The notes beneath the pieces are model-generated. The model made no database searches. It saw only the letters and a program-made list of their open reading frames with translations, and was not told the DNA's origin. A stretch of DNA of 64,000 nt from JBCDCY01 sp039180875. GTDB lineage: Bacteria > Pseudomonadota > Alphaproteobacteria > Rhodobacterales > Rhodobacteraceae. How positions within the stretch are numbered: the first letter of the stretch is position 1; the number at the start of each line of letters is the position of its first letter. The stretch is taken from positions 1 through 64,000 of the forward strand of contig JBCDCY010000005.1 in assembly GCA_039180875.1 (NCBI GenBank). Reading direction: 5' to 3'. Below, piece by piece: positions 53,326-61,828 of this stretch. The position numbers and the translations under genes were made by a program.

Positions 53326-54731
53326 CCGACGCCGTCCTCGACCACGCGATCGGCCGCCGCGATGCGCTATTGGACGATCTCGCGACCTTCGTCGCCCAAC
53401 CCTCCGTCGGGGCCGACCCTGCCTATGGCGACGGGATGGAAGGCGCGCGGCGGTTCCTTGAAACCCGCCTTGCGGAGGCGGGGTTCGGCGGTCTCCGACG
53501 CCTGACGCCGCCCGATGGCAGCGGAGAGCCCGCGATCTACGCAGAGTGGCTAGGGGCAAAGGACGCCCCAACCCTCATGATCTACGGGCACTACGACGTC
53601 CAGCCGCCCGATCCGCTCGAGCATTGGCAGTCGCCCCCGTTCGAGGCGACGATCCGCGATGGGCGCCTCTACGGACGCGGTGTGTCGGACGACAAGGGCC
53701 CGATGCTGATCGCGCTCGAGGCGCTGATCGCGTTTCTTCGCGTTGAGGGCCGGCTTCCGGTCAACGTGCGCCTGCTCCTGGAAGGTGAGGAGGAGACCGG
53801 CAGCCCGTCGCTCGCGCCAATCCTCGCCGCGCATCGCGATCTGCTGCAGGCCGACGCCGTTCTCTCTGCGGATGGCGCGCGCTGGCGGGCTGATCTCACG
53901 ACGATCAATGTCGGCAATCGCGGCAACGGCGGGTTTGAGATCACCGTGCGGACCGCGGCGAAGGACCTGCATTCGGGGCGCTATGGCGGTGTGGTTCCGA
54001 ATGCGCTGCACGTTCTCGCAGATCTCGTCTCGGGTCTGCGCGACCGGGACGGGCGGATCGTCGTCGAGGGGTTCTTCGACGGGGTCGACGATCCCTCGTC
54101 TGAGGAGCGTGCGGCGATCGCGGCGATCCCGTTCGACGAGGCAGCACTCTTGACCGACCTTGGAACGGCCGCGGCCGGGGAGCCAGGCTTCGGCTTCCTC
54201 GAACGGCTCTGGCTCCGCCCGACGCTCGAAGTGAACGGGATGTGGGGCGGCTATACCGGCACCGGGGGCAAGACGGTGATCCCGAACACCGCCCATGCCA
54301 AGCTCACCATGCGGCTTGTGCCCGGTCAGAACCCGGACCAGGTGCGTGGGGCCGTGCTGCGCCACCTCCGCGCGCGATGCCCGGCGGGTGCGACGCTCAC
54401 CGTCTCGGACGAACGCGGATGGGCGGCGGCCTATGATGTGCCCGCCGCGCACCCCCTGTTGCTCGCGGCCGAGGACGCGCTTGAGGAGACCACCGCCGAT
54501 CGCCCGATCCGGGTCCGGATCGGCGCGACGCTGCCCCTGACGGAGCTGGTCCAGAGCACGCTCGGCCTCGACACCGTGATGTTCTCGTTCTCCACTGCGG
54601 ACGAGGACTTCCACGCGCCGAACGAGTTCCTGCGCCTGTCGGCCATCGACGAGGGGCTCGCCGCGTGGATCGCGCTCTTGCGCCGGGTGGGCCGACAGAC
54701 CCCGGCCGACTACGCCGCCTACCGTCCATGA
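53322..54731 (+). CDS. M20 family metallopeptidase (dipeptidase-like)
   Basis: A 469-residue dizinc hydrolase. Metal ligands are in IYGHYDVQPPD (His, Asp), GRGVSDDKGP (bridging Asp), LLEGEEETGSP (general-base and ligand Glu) and a late His in DEDFHAPNE. The dimerisation domain lies in the middle (DLHSGRYGGVVPNALH). Such enzymes cleave dipeptides, N-acyl or carbamoyl amino acids. The start is GTG overlapping the SDR stop, with GGAGG 6 bases upstream. Its presence beside a peptide-type importer suggests an amide-bonded substrate. Confidence 0.92.
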   Translation: MTDAVLDHAIGRRDALLDDLATFVAQPSVGADPAYGDGMEGARRFLETRLAEAGFGGLRRLTPPDGSGEPAIYAEWLGAKDAPTLMIYGHYDVQPPDPLEHWQSPPFEATIRDGRLYGRGVSDDKGPMLIALEALIAFLRVEGRLPVNVRLLLEGEEETGSPSLAPILAAHRDLLQADAVLSADGARWRADLTTINVGNRGNGGFEITVRTAAKDLHSGRYGGVVPNALHVLADLVSGLRDRDGRIVVEGFFDGVDDPSSEERAAIAAIPFDEAALLTDLGTAAAGEPGFGFLERLWLRPTLEVNGMWGGYTGTGGKTVIPNTAHAKLTMRLVPGQNPDQVRGAVLRHLRARCPAGATLTVSDERGWAAAYDVPAAHPLLLAAEDALEETTADRPIRVRIGATLPLTELVQSTLGLDTVMFSFSTADEDFHAPNEFLRLSAIDEGLAAWIALLRRVGRQTPADYAAYRP

Positions 54732-55615
54732 CCCGGACGCCGGCCGCTGCGGCGGGTCCTGTGGACAATCTGCGCGGCGCTCTCCTTCTTGCCGCCGGGG
54801 CGCTATTCTTCACCTTCGAGGTCGTGGCCGTCCGCATGCTCGACAGTCGCGCCAGTGACGGCCAGATCGTGTTTGCACGGGCTGCGATGCAGCTTCTGGT
54901 CGTCTCGCTCTGGATCGCCGCACGCCACCCGAGCGCGCTGCGTACCCGCCGCCCGGCGCTGCACCTGGTGCGCGGCCTCACCAGCCTTCTCTGCTGGTGG
55001 CTTTACTACCGCAGTTTCCAGGAGCTTGATCTCGCCCTCGCCACCCTCCTCACGTTCTCGAGCTCACTCTTTGTCGTGCTGCTCGCGCGCCCCGTCCTTG
55101 GCGAGCGCGTGGGCGGATTGCGGTGGGCGGTCACGCTCCTCGGCTTTTGTGGGATCGCGCTGGCGGCGACGCCGGACCTGACGGGGGTTGAGGCATCGCC
55201 GCTCGGTCTCGCCGCCGGTCTCGGCGCAGCCCTCGCCGCCGCCGCGCTGATCCTGCAGAACCGGATCCTCGCGCGGACCGAGCGGACCGTGACGATCATG
55301 TTCTACATCGCGCTGGTCGCAACGCTCGGCACGTTGCCCGTGATCCTGTCGGACTGGCGGCCGCTGGGGGTCGAGCCGTTGATCTGGCTGGTTCTCTCAG
55401 GCGGCCTTGGCACTGCCGGTATGCTCTTCACGATCGAGGCCTACCGGGTTGGCGAAGTCTCCGCCCTTGCCCCGTTTCCCTATCTTCGCCTCGTCTTCTC
55501 CGCCTTGGCCGGGCTCGTCCTCTTCGCCGAGGTGCCGACGCCGCATGCCCTTGGCGGGGCAGTGCTCATCTTCGTCACCGTGCTGATCGCGGGCCGGGCC
55601 GAGGGCCGCAGCTAG
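54728..55615 (+). CDS. EamA/DMT-family transporter of the catabolic operon
   Basis: A 295-residue membrane protein with ten helices in two EamA repeats (LLLAAGALFFTFEVVAVRML; second repeat from about SPLGLAAGLGAALAAAALIL). It overlaps the M20 gene by 4 bases and is the last gene of the rightward operon, so it probably exports a product or overflow intermediate. A strong hairpin follows its stop. Confidence 0.9.
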   Translation: MTRTPAAAAGPVDNLRGALLLAAGALFFTFEVVAVRMLDSRASDGQIVFARAAMQLLVVSLWIAARHPSALRTRRPALHLVRGLTSLLCWWLYYRSFQELDLALATLLTFSSSLFVVLLARPVLGERVGGLRWAVTLLGFCGIALAATPDLTGVEASPLGLAAGLGAALAAAALILQNRILARTERTVTIMFYIALVATLGTLPVILSDWRPLGVEPLIWLVLSGGLGTAGMLFTIEAYRVGEVSALAPFPYLRLVFSALAGLVLFAEVPTPHALGGAVLIFVTVLIAGRAEGRS

Positions 55616-55666
55616 GGCCGCGCCGCGCGCCAAGTATTGTCGGGACCGGCTGATGCGGATCGGTCT

Positions 55667-55700
55667 GGAACCGGCGCTCCGCCGCGGCGCCGCCGGTTCC
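55667..55700. terminator. Bidirectional terminator-like hairpin
   Basis: A perfect 10-bp stem, GGAACCGGCG with CGCCGGTTCC, encloses a 14-base loop that itself folds as CCGC/GCGG. It lies between the convergent EamA and alkB genes. No T-tract is seen. Confidence 0.55.
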
Positions 55701-55707
55701 GTCGTCC

Positions 55708-56817
55708 CTATCTCGGCGGTGGGTTGAGGCCGGCCGCGTAGGGCTCCCAATCCACGATCTCGGGATAGTAGCGCCCGCGCCAGTCCCGCACCCGCTTGTT
55801 CATCACCCGGCGGAAGATCGGCGGCCACATCGCCATGGCCGTCATGATCGGGTAGCTGAACGGCAATTGTGGCGCGTCGTCCTCGTCATAGGTCTGCAGC
55901 AGCGGGAAGCGCCGATCCGGCTTGAAGTGATGGTCGGAATGGCGCTGCAGGTTGATCAGCATGTAGTTGGTGATGCGGTGCGAGGCGTTCCAGGAATGGC
56001 GCGGCTGCACATGCTCGTACTTGCCGTCGCCGAGATGCTTCCGGGTGAGGCCGTAATGCTCGACATAGTTCACGAGCTCCAGCATCCAGACGGCGAAGAA
56101 CGCCTGCAGGATGTAGACGGCAACCCCCGCCCAGCCGTCGATCGCATAGGCGAGGGCCAGGAAGGCGAGGCCGCCCAGCCAGTATTTCCAGAACGGGTTC
56201 TTCTGATGCCACCAGGGCCGGTCCTTGCGGGCGAGAAGGGCCACCTCCGCCTTCCAGGCCGAGGCGACGCAGCTCCAGAGCACCCGGGGGAAGAAGCGCA
56301 GGAAGCTCTCGTTATAGCGTGCCGTCACCGGGTCCCGCGGGGTGGCGACATAGCGGTGATGCACCAACAGATGCTCCGAGACGAAATGGCCGTAGAGGAC
56401 CGAGGTCATCAACGCCTCGCCCAGCCAGCGCTCATAGCGGTTGCGCTGGTGCATCAGCTCATGGGCGTAGTTGATGCCGATGGAGCCCGAGATCACGCCG
56501 AGGGAGAAGATCAGCAGCCCGCTCTCCCAAAGCGCCAGGTGGTCGTAGCGGCTGATGGCGACCACCACGATGTAAATCATGAAGACCTGCAGCGGCAGCC
56601 AGATCCAGGTGATCAGCTTGTGCCAGAACAGGGCGGCGTCGTCGGTCTCGAGATCCGGGTTCTCGGTGTCGAGGCCCCAGATCCGGTCGAGGATCGACAT
56701 CACGATCCAGGCGTAGATCGGCGTGATGAAGGTCCAGATGCCGCCGAAGACCGCGCCGGCCAAGACCAGCGGCAGGAAGGTAATCGACATCCAGAACGGT
56801 AAGGCGTGTATCAGCAT
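55708..56817 (-). CDS. alkB: Alkane 1-monooxygenase (AlkB type)
   Basis: A 369-residue integral-membrane diiron oxygenase that hydroxylates terminal methyl groups of medium-chain alkanes. The histidine boxes are NYAHELMHQ, SEHLLVHHRY and LQRHSDHH, with the additional NYVEHYGL motif between the last two. About six hydrophobic helices. No rubredoxin or rubredoxin reductase gene lies nearby, so electrons must come from elsewhere. It is read leftward and ends near the EamA gene hairpin. Confidence 0.94.
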   Translation of the reverse strand: MLIHALPFWMSITFLPLVLAGAVFGGIWTFITPIYAWIVMSILDRIWGLDTENPDLETDDAALFWHKLITWIWLPLQVFMIYIVVVAISRYDHLALWESGLLIFSLGVISGSIGINYAHELMHQRNRYERWLGEALMTSVLYGHFVSEHLLVHHRYVATPRDPVTARYNESFLRFFPRVLWSCVASAWKAEVALLARKDRPWWHQKNPFWKYWLGGLAFLALAYAIDGWAGVAVYILQAFFAVWMLELVNYVEHYGLTRKHLGDGKYEHVQPRHSWNASHRITNYMLINLQRHSDHHFKPDRRFPLLQTYDEDDAPQLPFSYPIMTAMAMWPPIFRRVMNKRVRDWRGRYYPEIVDWEPYAAGLNPPPR

Positions 56818-56868
56818 TCCTTGGCCCTCTAACCCCCGCTGCGCACTATAGGCAGGTGGAGGAGGCGC

Positions 56869-57954
56869 TCAAGCCGCGCCAGGTAACGAAAGCGCGGATC
56901 GGCCCTGGATCACGGCCTTGCGAAAGACCGTGGGCAGATCGGTGGGCGCGACGGCCCGGAAAAACAGATCGCCCTCTGCCTGCGCCGTCGGGGCGACGGC
57001 GGCGGCGTAGACAGCCAGCCGCAGATGGAAGTGGGTGAAGGTGTGGCGCACCTCACCCGCCGCGCACCAGGAGGCGGCGACGGGGGGCGTGCCCTCTGCC
57101 GCGCGCTCCTGCCACGGGGTGCCCGGCAGGCCGAGCATGCCGCCGAGCAGCCCCCGCTCCGGCCGCCGCTCGAGCAGCAGCGCACCGTCGGGGCGAAGGG
57201 CGAGGTAGACGATGCCGTGGCGCACCGGCTTTGCCCTCTTGGCCTGCTTGCGCGGCAATTCGGCCGCGATCCCCTGCCGGCGGGCGGCGCAATCCATCAT
57301 CCACGGGCAGATGCCGCAGGCCGGCGCCCTCGGGGTGCAGATTGTGGCGCCGAGATCCATGACCGCCTGGGCATAATCCCCCGGCCGCTCCGCTGGCGTG
57401 CGGGCGGCCGCGTGGGCGTGGAGCAGGGGTTTCGCTCCCGGCAACGGCTCCGTTACCGCATGCAGCCGGGCCATCACCCGCTCCACATTGCCGTCGAGCA
57501 CCGTGGCCGGCTGATCGAAGGCGATGGCGCGCATCGCGGCGGCTGTGTAGGGACCGATCCCCGGCAGCGCGAGGAGGGCTTTTTCGTCCCGTGGAAACGC
57601 GCCGCCGCGCGCCGCGACCGCTCGGGCGCACTTCAGCAGGTTTCGGGCCCGGGCGTAGTAGCCGAGGCCGGCCCAGGCGGCCATCACCGCATCATCCTCC
57701 GCCGCGGCCAGATCGCCGACCGTCGGCCAGCGCCGCGTGAAGTCGAGGAAGTAGCTTTTGACCGCCGCGACTGTGGTCTGCTGCAGCATGATCTCGGAGA
57801 GCCAGACGGCATAGGGATCGGGCCGAACGCCTGCTTGCCGGGCGGCCGGGCCGACGCGCCACGGCATCTCTCGCGCGTGGCGGTCGTACCATGCGAGCAG
57901 CGCTGCCGCCGCCTTTCCCCTGTCTGCCTCTCTGCCCAAGCTGGCCCCGGTCAA
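56869..57954 (-). CDS. mutY: A/G-specific adenine glycosylase MutY
   Basis: A 361-residue DNA repair enzyme that removes adenine mispaired with 8-oxoguanine. The catalytic Glu is in WLSEIMLQQTT, the helix-hairpin-helix is LPGIGPYTAAAM, the catalytic Asp is in VLDGNVERV, and the [4Fe-4S] cysteines (CTPRAPACGICPWMMDC) have the C-x6-C-x2-C-x5-C spacing. The C-terminal NUDIX-like domain follows. The start is uncertain: TTG with GAGAGG 10 bases upstream is used, since the only in-frame ATG would overlap the divergent dciA-like gene. Confidence 0.93.
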   Translation of the reverse strand: MTGASLGREADRGKAAAALLAWYDRHAREMPWRVGPAARQAGVRPDPYAVWLSEIMLQQTTVAAVKSYFLDFTRRWPTVGDLAAAEDDAVMAAWAGLGYYARARNLLKCARAVAARGGAFPRDEKALLALPGIGPYTAAAMRAIAFDQPATVLDGNVERVMARLHAVTEPLPGAKPLLHAHAAARTPAERPGDYAQAVMDLGATICTPRAPACGICPWMMDCAARRQGIAAELPRKQAKRAKPVRHGIVYLALRPDGALLLERRPERGLLGGMLGLPGTPWQERAAEGTPPVAASWCAAGEVRHTFTHFHLRLAVYAAAVAPTAQAEGDLFFRAVAPTDLPTVFRKAVIQGRSALSLPGAA

Positions 57955-58025
57955 GCTGGCGCGACCTCTCTGGATCGTCTCCGCGATCCTGCATAGGATC
58001 GCGTCCCAGAGGAGTCGACGCAACC

Positions 58026-58580
58026 GTGGACAAGCAAGATCGGCCGAGCACACGACCGAGAGGCCGCAAGGGCAAGTTTGCCCATGCTGGGGGCCTGATC
58101 TCTGCCGGTCTTCGCCGGGCGGGGGAGAAGCGCGGCTTTGCCGAGACCCGGCTGCTCACCCAGTGGGCGGAAATCGCGGGGCAGGAGATCGCCGCGATCG
58201 CGCGCCCGACCCGGGTGCGCTACGGCCAGGGCGGCTTCGGCGCGACGCTAACGCTCTGCGTCGAGGGCGCCCACGGGCCGACGCTCGAGATGCAGCTGCC
58301 GCAGCTTCGGGAGCGCATCAACGCCTGCTACGGCTACAACGCCATCGCCCGCATCCGCCTGGTGCAGACCGCCGAGACCGGCTTTGCCGAGCCGGCCGCG
58401 CCCTTCGCCCCGGCGCCCGGCGCCCCTGGTGCTGAGGCACACACGTCTGTGACCCCGCGCACCTTGACCGAAGAGCAAAAAACGGCACTCTCGCGCGCAA
58501 CCGATGCCGTTGCGGATAAGGACCTTCGGACCGCGCTCCAGAAGCTTGGCTCGAACGTGCTGACACGGCGGCGTCCCTGA
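58026..58580 (+). CDS. DUF721 / DciA-like protein
   Basis: A 184-residue protein with the DUF721 domain (LISAGLRRAGEKRGFAETRLLTQWAEIAGQEIAAIARP, followed by LEMQLPQLRERINACYGYNAIARIRL). In bacteria without DnaC, DciA loads or assists the replicative helicase; in Rhodobacterales the gene commonly pairs with mutY and a DsbA-family gene as here. It starts at GTG and is divergent from mutY by 71 bases. The C-terminus is an Ala-Pro linker and a charged helix. Confidence 0.85.
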   Translation: MDKQDRPSTRPRGRKGKFAHAGGLISAGLRRAGEKRGFAETRLLTQWAEIAGQEIAAIARPTRVRYGQGGFGATLTLCVEGAHGPTLEMQLPQLRERINACYGYNAIARIRLVQTAETGFAEPAAPFAPAPGAPGAEAHTSVTPRTLTEEQKTALSRATDAVADKDLRTALQKLGSNVLTRRRP

Positions 58581-58593
58581 TCTGGAGCGTCCT

Positions 58594-59316
58594 ATGGCCC
58601 GTACAGCTCGCACGATGACCTACGCGATCGTCGGCGGCGTCGCCGTCGCCCTGGTTGCCGCCGTCGGTTTCTATTTCTCCCGCCCGGGCGAACAGCAGGC
58701 GCAATCGACGACCGACACGATCGACACCGCCTCGGCCGCGGCGGCGACGGACCGCATCGCCAACCTCGGCGAGACTGGCGAGGTGGAACCCGACGACATG
58801 GTGATGGGCAGCGCCGATGCCCCGGTCACGATCATCGAGTACGCCTCGCTCACCTGTCCGCATTGCGCGCGCTTCCATGAGGATGTCTTTCCGCAGTTGC
58901 GGGAGGCCTATATCGACAGCGGCCAGGTGCGCTTCGTCTTCCGCGAGGTTTACTTCGACCAGCTCGGCCTGTTCAGCGGCGCGCTGGCACGCTGCGCCGG
59001 CGAAGATCGCTATTTCGGCATGATCGACCTGCTGCTCGGCCAGCAGGGCCAGTGGGCGCGTCAGCCGAACATCCGCGATGCGTTGCTGGAGATGACCAAG
59101 CTCGGCCTCGTCGCCGGCATGGACGAGGACACCATGCAGGCCTGCCTCACCGATGAGGAGGTGCTGGCCGGCATGACCCGCACCTACCAGCGCCATGCGG
59201 AGCGCGACGGCATCAACTCCACGCCGTCCTTCATCATCGACGGTGAGCTGCACGGCAATATGAGCTTCGAGGACTTCTCCCGCATCATCGACGCCGCGCT
59301 CGACGAGCAGTCCTGA
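58594..59316 (+). CDS. DsbA family thiol-disulfide oxidoreductase
   Basis: A 240-residue membrane-anchored periplasmic protein. The N-terminal helix YAIVGGVAVALVAAVGFYF is followed by a linker and a thioredoxin fold with the active site SLTCPHCARFH and the cis-Pro region INSTPSFIIDG. It oxidises or isomerises disulfides of envelope proteins; secreted proteins with cysteines, such as the TadE-type pseudopilin, are possible clients. It follows the DciA-like gene by 13 bases. Confidence 0.92.
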   Translation: MARTARTMTYAIVGGVAVALVAAVGFYFSRPGEQQAQSTTDTIDTASAAAATDRIANLGETGEVEPDDMVMGSADAPVTIIEYASLTCPHCARFHEDVFPQLREAYIDSGQVRFVFREVYFDQLGLFSGALARCAGEDRYFGMIDLLLGQQGQWARQPNIRDALLEMTKLGLVAGMDEDTMQACLTDEEVLAGMTRTYQRHAERDGINSTPSFIIDGELHGNMSFEDFSRIIDAALDEQS

Positions 59317-59348
59317 CCCCCGGCCGGCTACCGCGTCCGAAGAGCTTC

Positions 59349-59410
59349 ATGCCTCCGGCGGGGATATTTGAACCAATGCGAAATCACTTTCGCAGTGACC
59401 CAAATATCCC
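59349..59410. repeat. Intergenic palindromic repeat, copy B
   Basis: ATGCCTCCGGCGGGGATATTTG and its closing CAAATATCCC form the outer stem, and TGCGAAA/TTTCGCA with a TCAC loop forms a perfect inner hairpin. It sits between the convergent DsbA-family and agmatinase genes. The outer start is identical to copy A over 16 bases. Confidence 0.78.
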
Positions 59411-59432
59411 GGGGTGAATTGGCCGAAGGCCA

Positions 59433-59450
59433 AGGGGGGCAGCGCCCCCT
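59433..59450. terminator. GC hairpin downstream of DsbA and agmatinase genes
   Basis: GGGGGC pairs with GCCCCC around an AGC loop, followed by TATTG on the plus strand. With the adjacent repeat it makes the convergent gap a double stop structure. Confidence 0.5.
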
Positions 59451-59459
59451 ATTGACCCG

Positions 59460-60422
59460 TCAGCCGCCCGTCCGCGCCGCATAGAGGCAGAGCAGCTCCA
59501 GCGCCACAGTGGCGCCGGCGAGGGCCGTGATCTCCGAAACATCGTAGGCCGGTGCGACCTCGACCACGTCCATGCCGACCAGGTTGATGCCCGCGAGGCC
59601 GCGCAGGATGGCGAGCGCCTGATAGCTCGTCAGACCGCCGCAGACCGGCGTGCCGGTGCCCGGAGCGTAGGCCGGGTCGAGGCAGTCGATGTCGAAGCTC
59701 AGATAGACCGGTCGCCCGCCGACCCGGGCCTTGATCGCCGCCACCGTCTCGGCCAACGGCGCCTCCTGCACGGTGATGGCGTCGCGCACCTCGACCCCCA
59801 TCGGATCGTCGTTGGTCGTACGGATGCCGACCTGGATCGAGTGCTCCGGGTCGATCAGACCCTCGCGGATCGCCGAGGCGAACATCGTGCCGTGGTCAAA
59901 CCGCCCACCGTTGTCCGGCCAGGTGTCGGTATGGGCGTCGAACTGGACGAGGGCGAGCGGACCGCCGTGCCGTTCTGCGTGGGCCTGCAACGAGGGGTAG
60001 CTGGAGAAATGATCGCCGCCCAGCATCAGCACTCCCCGCCCACCATCGCTGCCGATGACGTGGGCGATCGCCCCCGCGATCTGCTCCGTCAACGCCCCGG
60101 GCCGCCCGGTGTCGAGCCGGACATCGCCCCAATCGGCGACCGAGAGGCGCTCGAACGGATCGAAGGAGGAGGGCCAGGCCCGCGACCAGCCGAGATTGCT
60201 GGACGCCGCCCGGATCGCCCGCGGCCCGAAGCGGGCACCGGGGCGGTTGGTGACCGCGAGATCCAGCGGCACGCCGACCACCGCGACGTCGACCCCGTCC
60301 AGCTCCTGCACATAGCGCCTGCGGCAGAAGCTGAGCGCGCCGGAGAAAATTTGCTCGCGATGGGTACAACTCTGCAAGCTGTTCGCAGTGATGGCAAAAT
60401 CGTCGCGAAAGTCGTCAGCCAA
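59460..60422 (-). CDS. speB: Agmatinase / ureohydrolase
   Basis: A 320-residue ureohydrolase that releases urea from agmatine, giving putrescine, or from a related guanidino compound. The dimanganese ligands are in MLGGDHFSS (His), QFDAHTDTW (Asp, His, Asp) and SFDIDCLDPA (Asp, Asp). Length and motif spacing match agmatinases. It is divergent from a GntR regulator with inverted repeats between, suggesting substrate-controlled expression. Guanidinobutyrase or guanidinopropionase activity cannot be excluded. Confidence 0.92.
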   Translation of the reverse strand: MADDFRDDFAITANSLQSCTHREQIFSGALSFCRRRYVQELDGVDVAVVGVPLDLAVTNRPGARFGPRAIRAASSNLGWSRAWPSSFDPFERLSVADWGDVRLDTGRPGALTEQIAGAIAHVIGSDGGRGVLMLGGDHFSSYPSLQAHAERHGGPLALVQFDAHTDTWPDNGGRFDHGTMFASAIREGLIDPEHSIQVGIRTTNDDPMGVEVRDAITVQEAPLAETVAAIKARVGGRPVYLSFDIDCLDPAYAPGTGTPVCGGLTSYQALAILRGLAGINLVGMDVVEVAPAYDVSEITALAGATVALELLCLYAARTGG

Positions 60423-60453
60423 GGTGCGCTCCTCTCGTTTTCGCGCGCATGAG

Positions 60454-60522
60454 TTGATCGGGCGCGCCGGTTGCCGTCAACGTCGCCGTCTTGACTGACG
60501 TGAGGGCCGATCAACACGTCAG
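60454..60522. promoter_or_regulatory. Candidate GntR operators in speB/gntR gap
   Basis: Two inverted repeats. CTGACGTG (60495-60502) and CACGTCAG (60515-60522) are perfect with a 12-base spacer just before the regulator start. TTGATCGG (60454-60461) and CCGATCAA (60507-60514) are perfect but 45 bases apart. They are candidate binding sites for the divergent GntR regulator. Confidence 0.45.
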
Positions 60523-60526
60523 CATC

Positions 60527-61174
60527 ATGTTAGAGCGCATCACATCAGCTCAGACGGGAACGACCCACGACCGGGTCTATCGCGCGCTGCGTGCGAAGAT
60601 CATGCATGGGGAGATCCCGCCGGGCACGGCCCTGACCCTGCGCGGTATTGCCAGGGACTGGTCCGTCAGCATGACCCCAGCGCGCGAGGCGGTCCGCCGT
60701 CTCGCCGCTGAGGGCGCCCTTTCGTTCTCCCGCTCCGGTCGGATCGCGACGCCGGAGCTCTCGCATGAGAGGATCGAGGAATTGGCCGCGATACGCGCGC
60801 TGATTGAGCCGGAACTGGCCGCACGCGCGCTGCCGCGGGCCCATCTGGCGTTGATCGAGCGCTTGTCGACGATCAATCTCACCCTGCGCGAACGATTGGT
60901 CGGGGCCGACGGCCCGGGCTATGTCCGCGGCAATCTGGAGTTCCACCGCACGCTCTATCTGCGGGCCCAGGCGCCGGCAATGCTGGCCTTGGTGGAGACG
61001 GTGTGGCTGCAGGCCGGCCCGACCATGGTGGCGCTCTACGCCGCCCGGTTGGGCGCGACGAGTGTGGATCACCACGACGAGATCCTCGGCGCGCTTCGGG
61101 ACGGGGATGAGCCTGGCCTGCGCGCGGCGGTCGGTCAGGACGTCGCCGTGGGGCTCCGCATGCTGGCGGGCTAA
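60527..61174 (+). CDS. GntR family (FCD-type) transcriptional regulator
   Basis: A 215-residue regulator. The winged helix is DRVYRALRAKIMHGEIPPGTALTLRGIARDWSVSMTPAREAVRRLAAEGAL, the standard GntR opening, and an FCD ligand domain follows with metal-site-like EFHRTLY and HHDEILGAL. It likely controls the divergent agmatinase gene in response to a guanidino or carboxylate ligand. The start at ATG is preferred because a perfect inverted repeat ends 4 bases before it; a TTG 36 bases upstream exists. Confidence 0.85.
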   Translation: MLERITSAQTGTTHDRVYRALRAKIMHGEIPPGTALTLRGIARDWSVSMTPAREAVRRLAAEGALSFSRSGRIATPELSHERIEELAAIRALIEPELAARALPRAHLALIERLSTINLTLRERLVGADGPGYVRGNLEFHRTLYLRAQAPAMLALVETVWLQAGPTMVALYAARLGATSVDHHDEILGALRDGDEPGLRAAVGQDVAVGLRMLAG

Positions 61175-61245
61175 AGCGCTTTCCGTTCAGACTGATGATC
61201 CAGTCGGGACGGAAAGGGCAACGACTTGAACGACTTGCCCGTCCT

Positions 61246-61282
61246 GGATCTCGACCTGACTGCGCCAGTCAGATCGAGATCC
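61246..61282. repeat. Long inverted repeat near gntR/tspO 3' ends
   Basis: GGATCTCGA-C-CTGACTG pairs with CAGTCAG-A-TCGAGATCC around a CGC loop: 16 pairs with one mismatch. It lies between the convergent gntR and tspO genes, and a second 8-bp hairpin (GTCAGGCC/GGCCTGAC, 61293-61312) overlaps the tspO end. There is no T-tract. Confidence 0.6.
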
Positions 61283-61293
61283 GCCCTAAGCCG

Positions 61294-61776
61294 TCAGGCC
61301 GTGCGGCCTGACAACGTCGAGGGGTTCCGGCGCCAGATCCAGTAGTTGAGGGCGCCGGCGAAGCTCACCCAGATCAGGTAGGGGACCATCAGCAGACCGG
61401 CGACCGTGTCGATGGCAAGGAAAAGCACCACGCACGCCGCCACGGCGATCCAAAGGCCCACGAGCACGATCAGCGCGGCGCCCGGCTGGTGCAACCCGAA
61501 GAAGACGGGCGACCAGAGGGCGTTGAGCGCGATCTGCGCGGCCCAGAAGGCGAGGCCCGCCGCCGCGATCTGTGCGGGCAGCGCGTCCGAGACGCGCCAG
61601 GCGGCATAGACGATCGCGGCATAAAGCACCGTCCAGGCCAGCGGAAACAGCCAGTCTGGCGGCGTCCAGGTCGGTTTCTCGATGCGTGTGTACCAGTCGC
61701 CTGGCGGAAACATCGCGCCGGTGGAGCCGGCCGCGATCACCGCCATCGCGAACCCAGCCAATGTGAGCCATTCCAT
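61294..61776 (-). CDS. tspO: TspO/MBR family tryptophan-rich sensory protein
   Basis: A 160-residue five-helix outer-membrane or membrane protein that binds tetrapyrroles and, in Rhodobacter, modulates photopigment gene expression in response to oxygen. Typical motifs are IEKPTWTPPDWLFPLAWTVLY, AQIALNALWSPVFFG and YLIWVSFAGALNYWIWRRN, rich in Trp. It follows crtB on the same strand, as in Rhodobacter photosynthesis gene clusters. It starts at ATG and is probably the last gene of the crt transcript here. Confidence 0.95.
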   Translation of the reverse strand: MEWLTLAGFAMAVIAAGSTGAMFPPGDWYTRIEKPTWTPPDWLFPLAWTVLYAAIVYAAWRVSDALPAQIAAAGLAFWAAQIALNALWSPVFFGLHQPGAALIVLVGLWIAVAACVVLFLAIDTVAGLLMVPYLIWVSFAGALNYWIWRRNPSTLSGRTA

Positions 61777-61828
61777 TCCGCAACCCTCCGCCTCGTCCAG
61801 ACAGAGAGTGGCGGCACTGGCGCTTATG

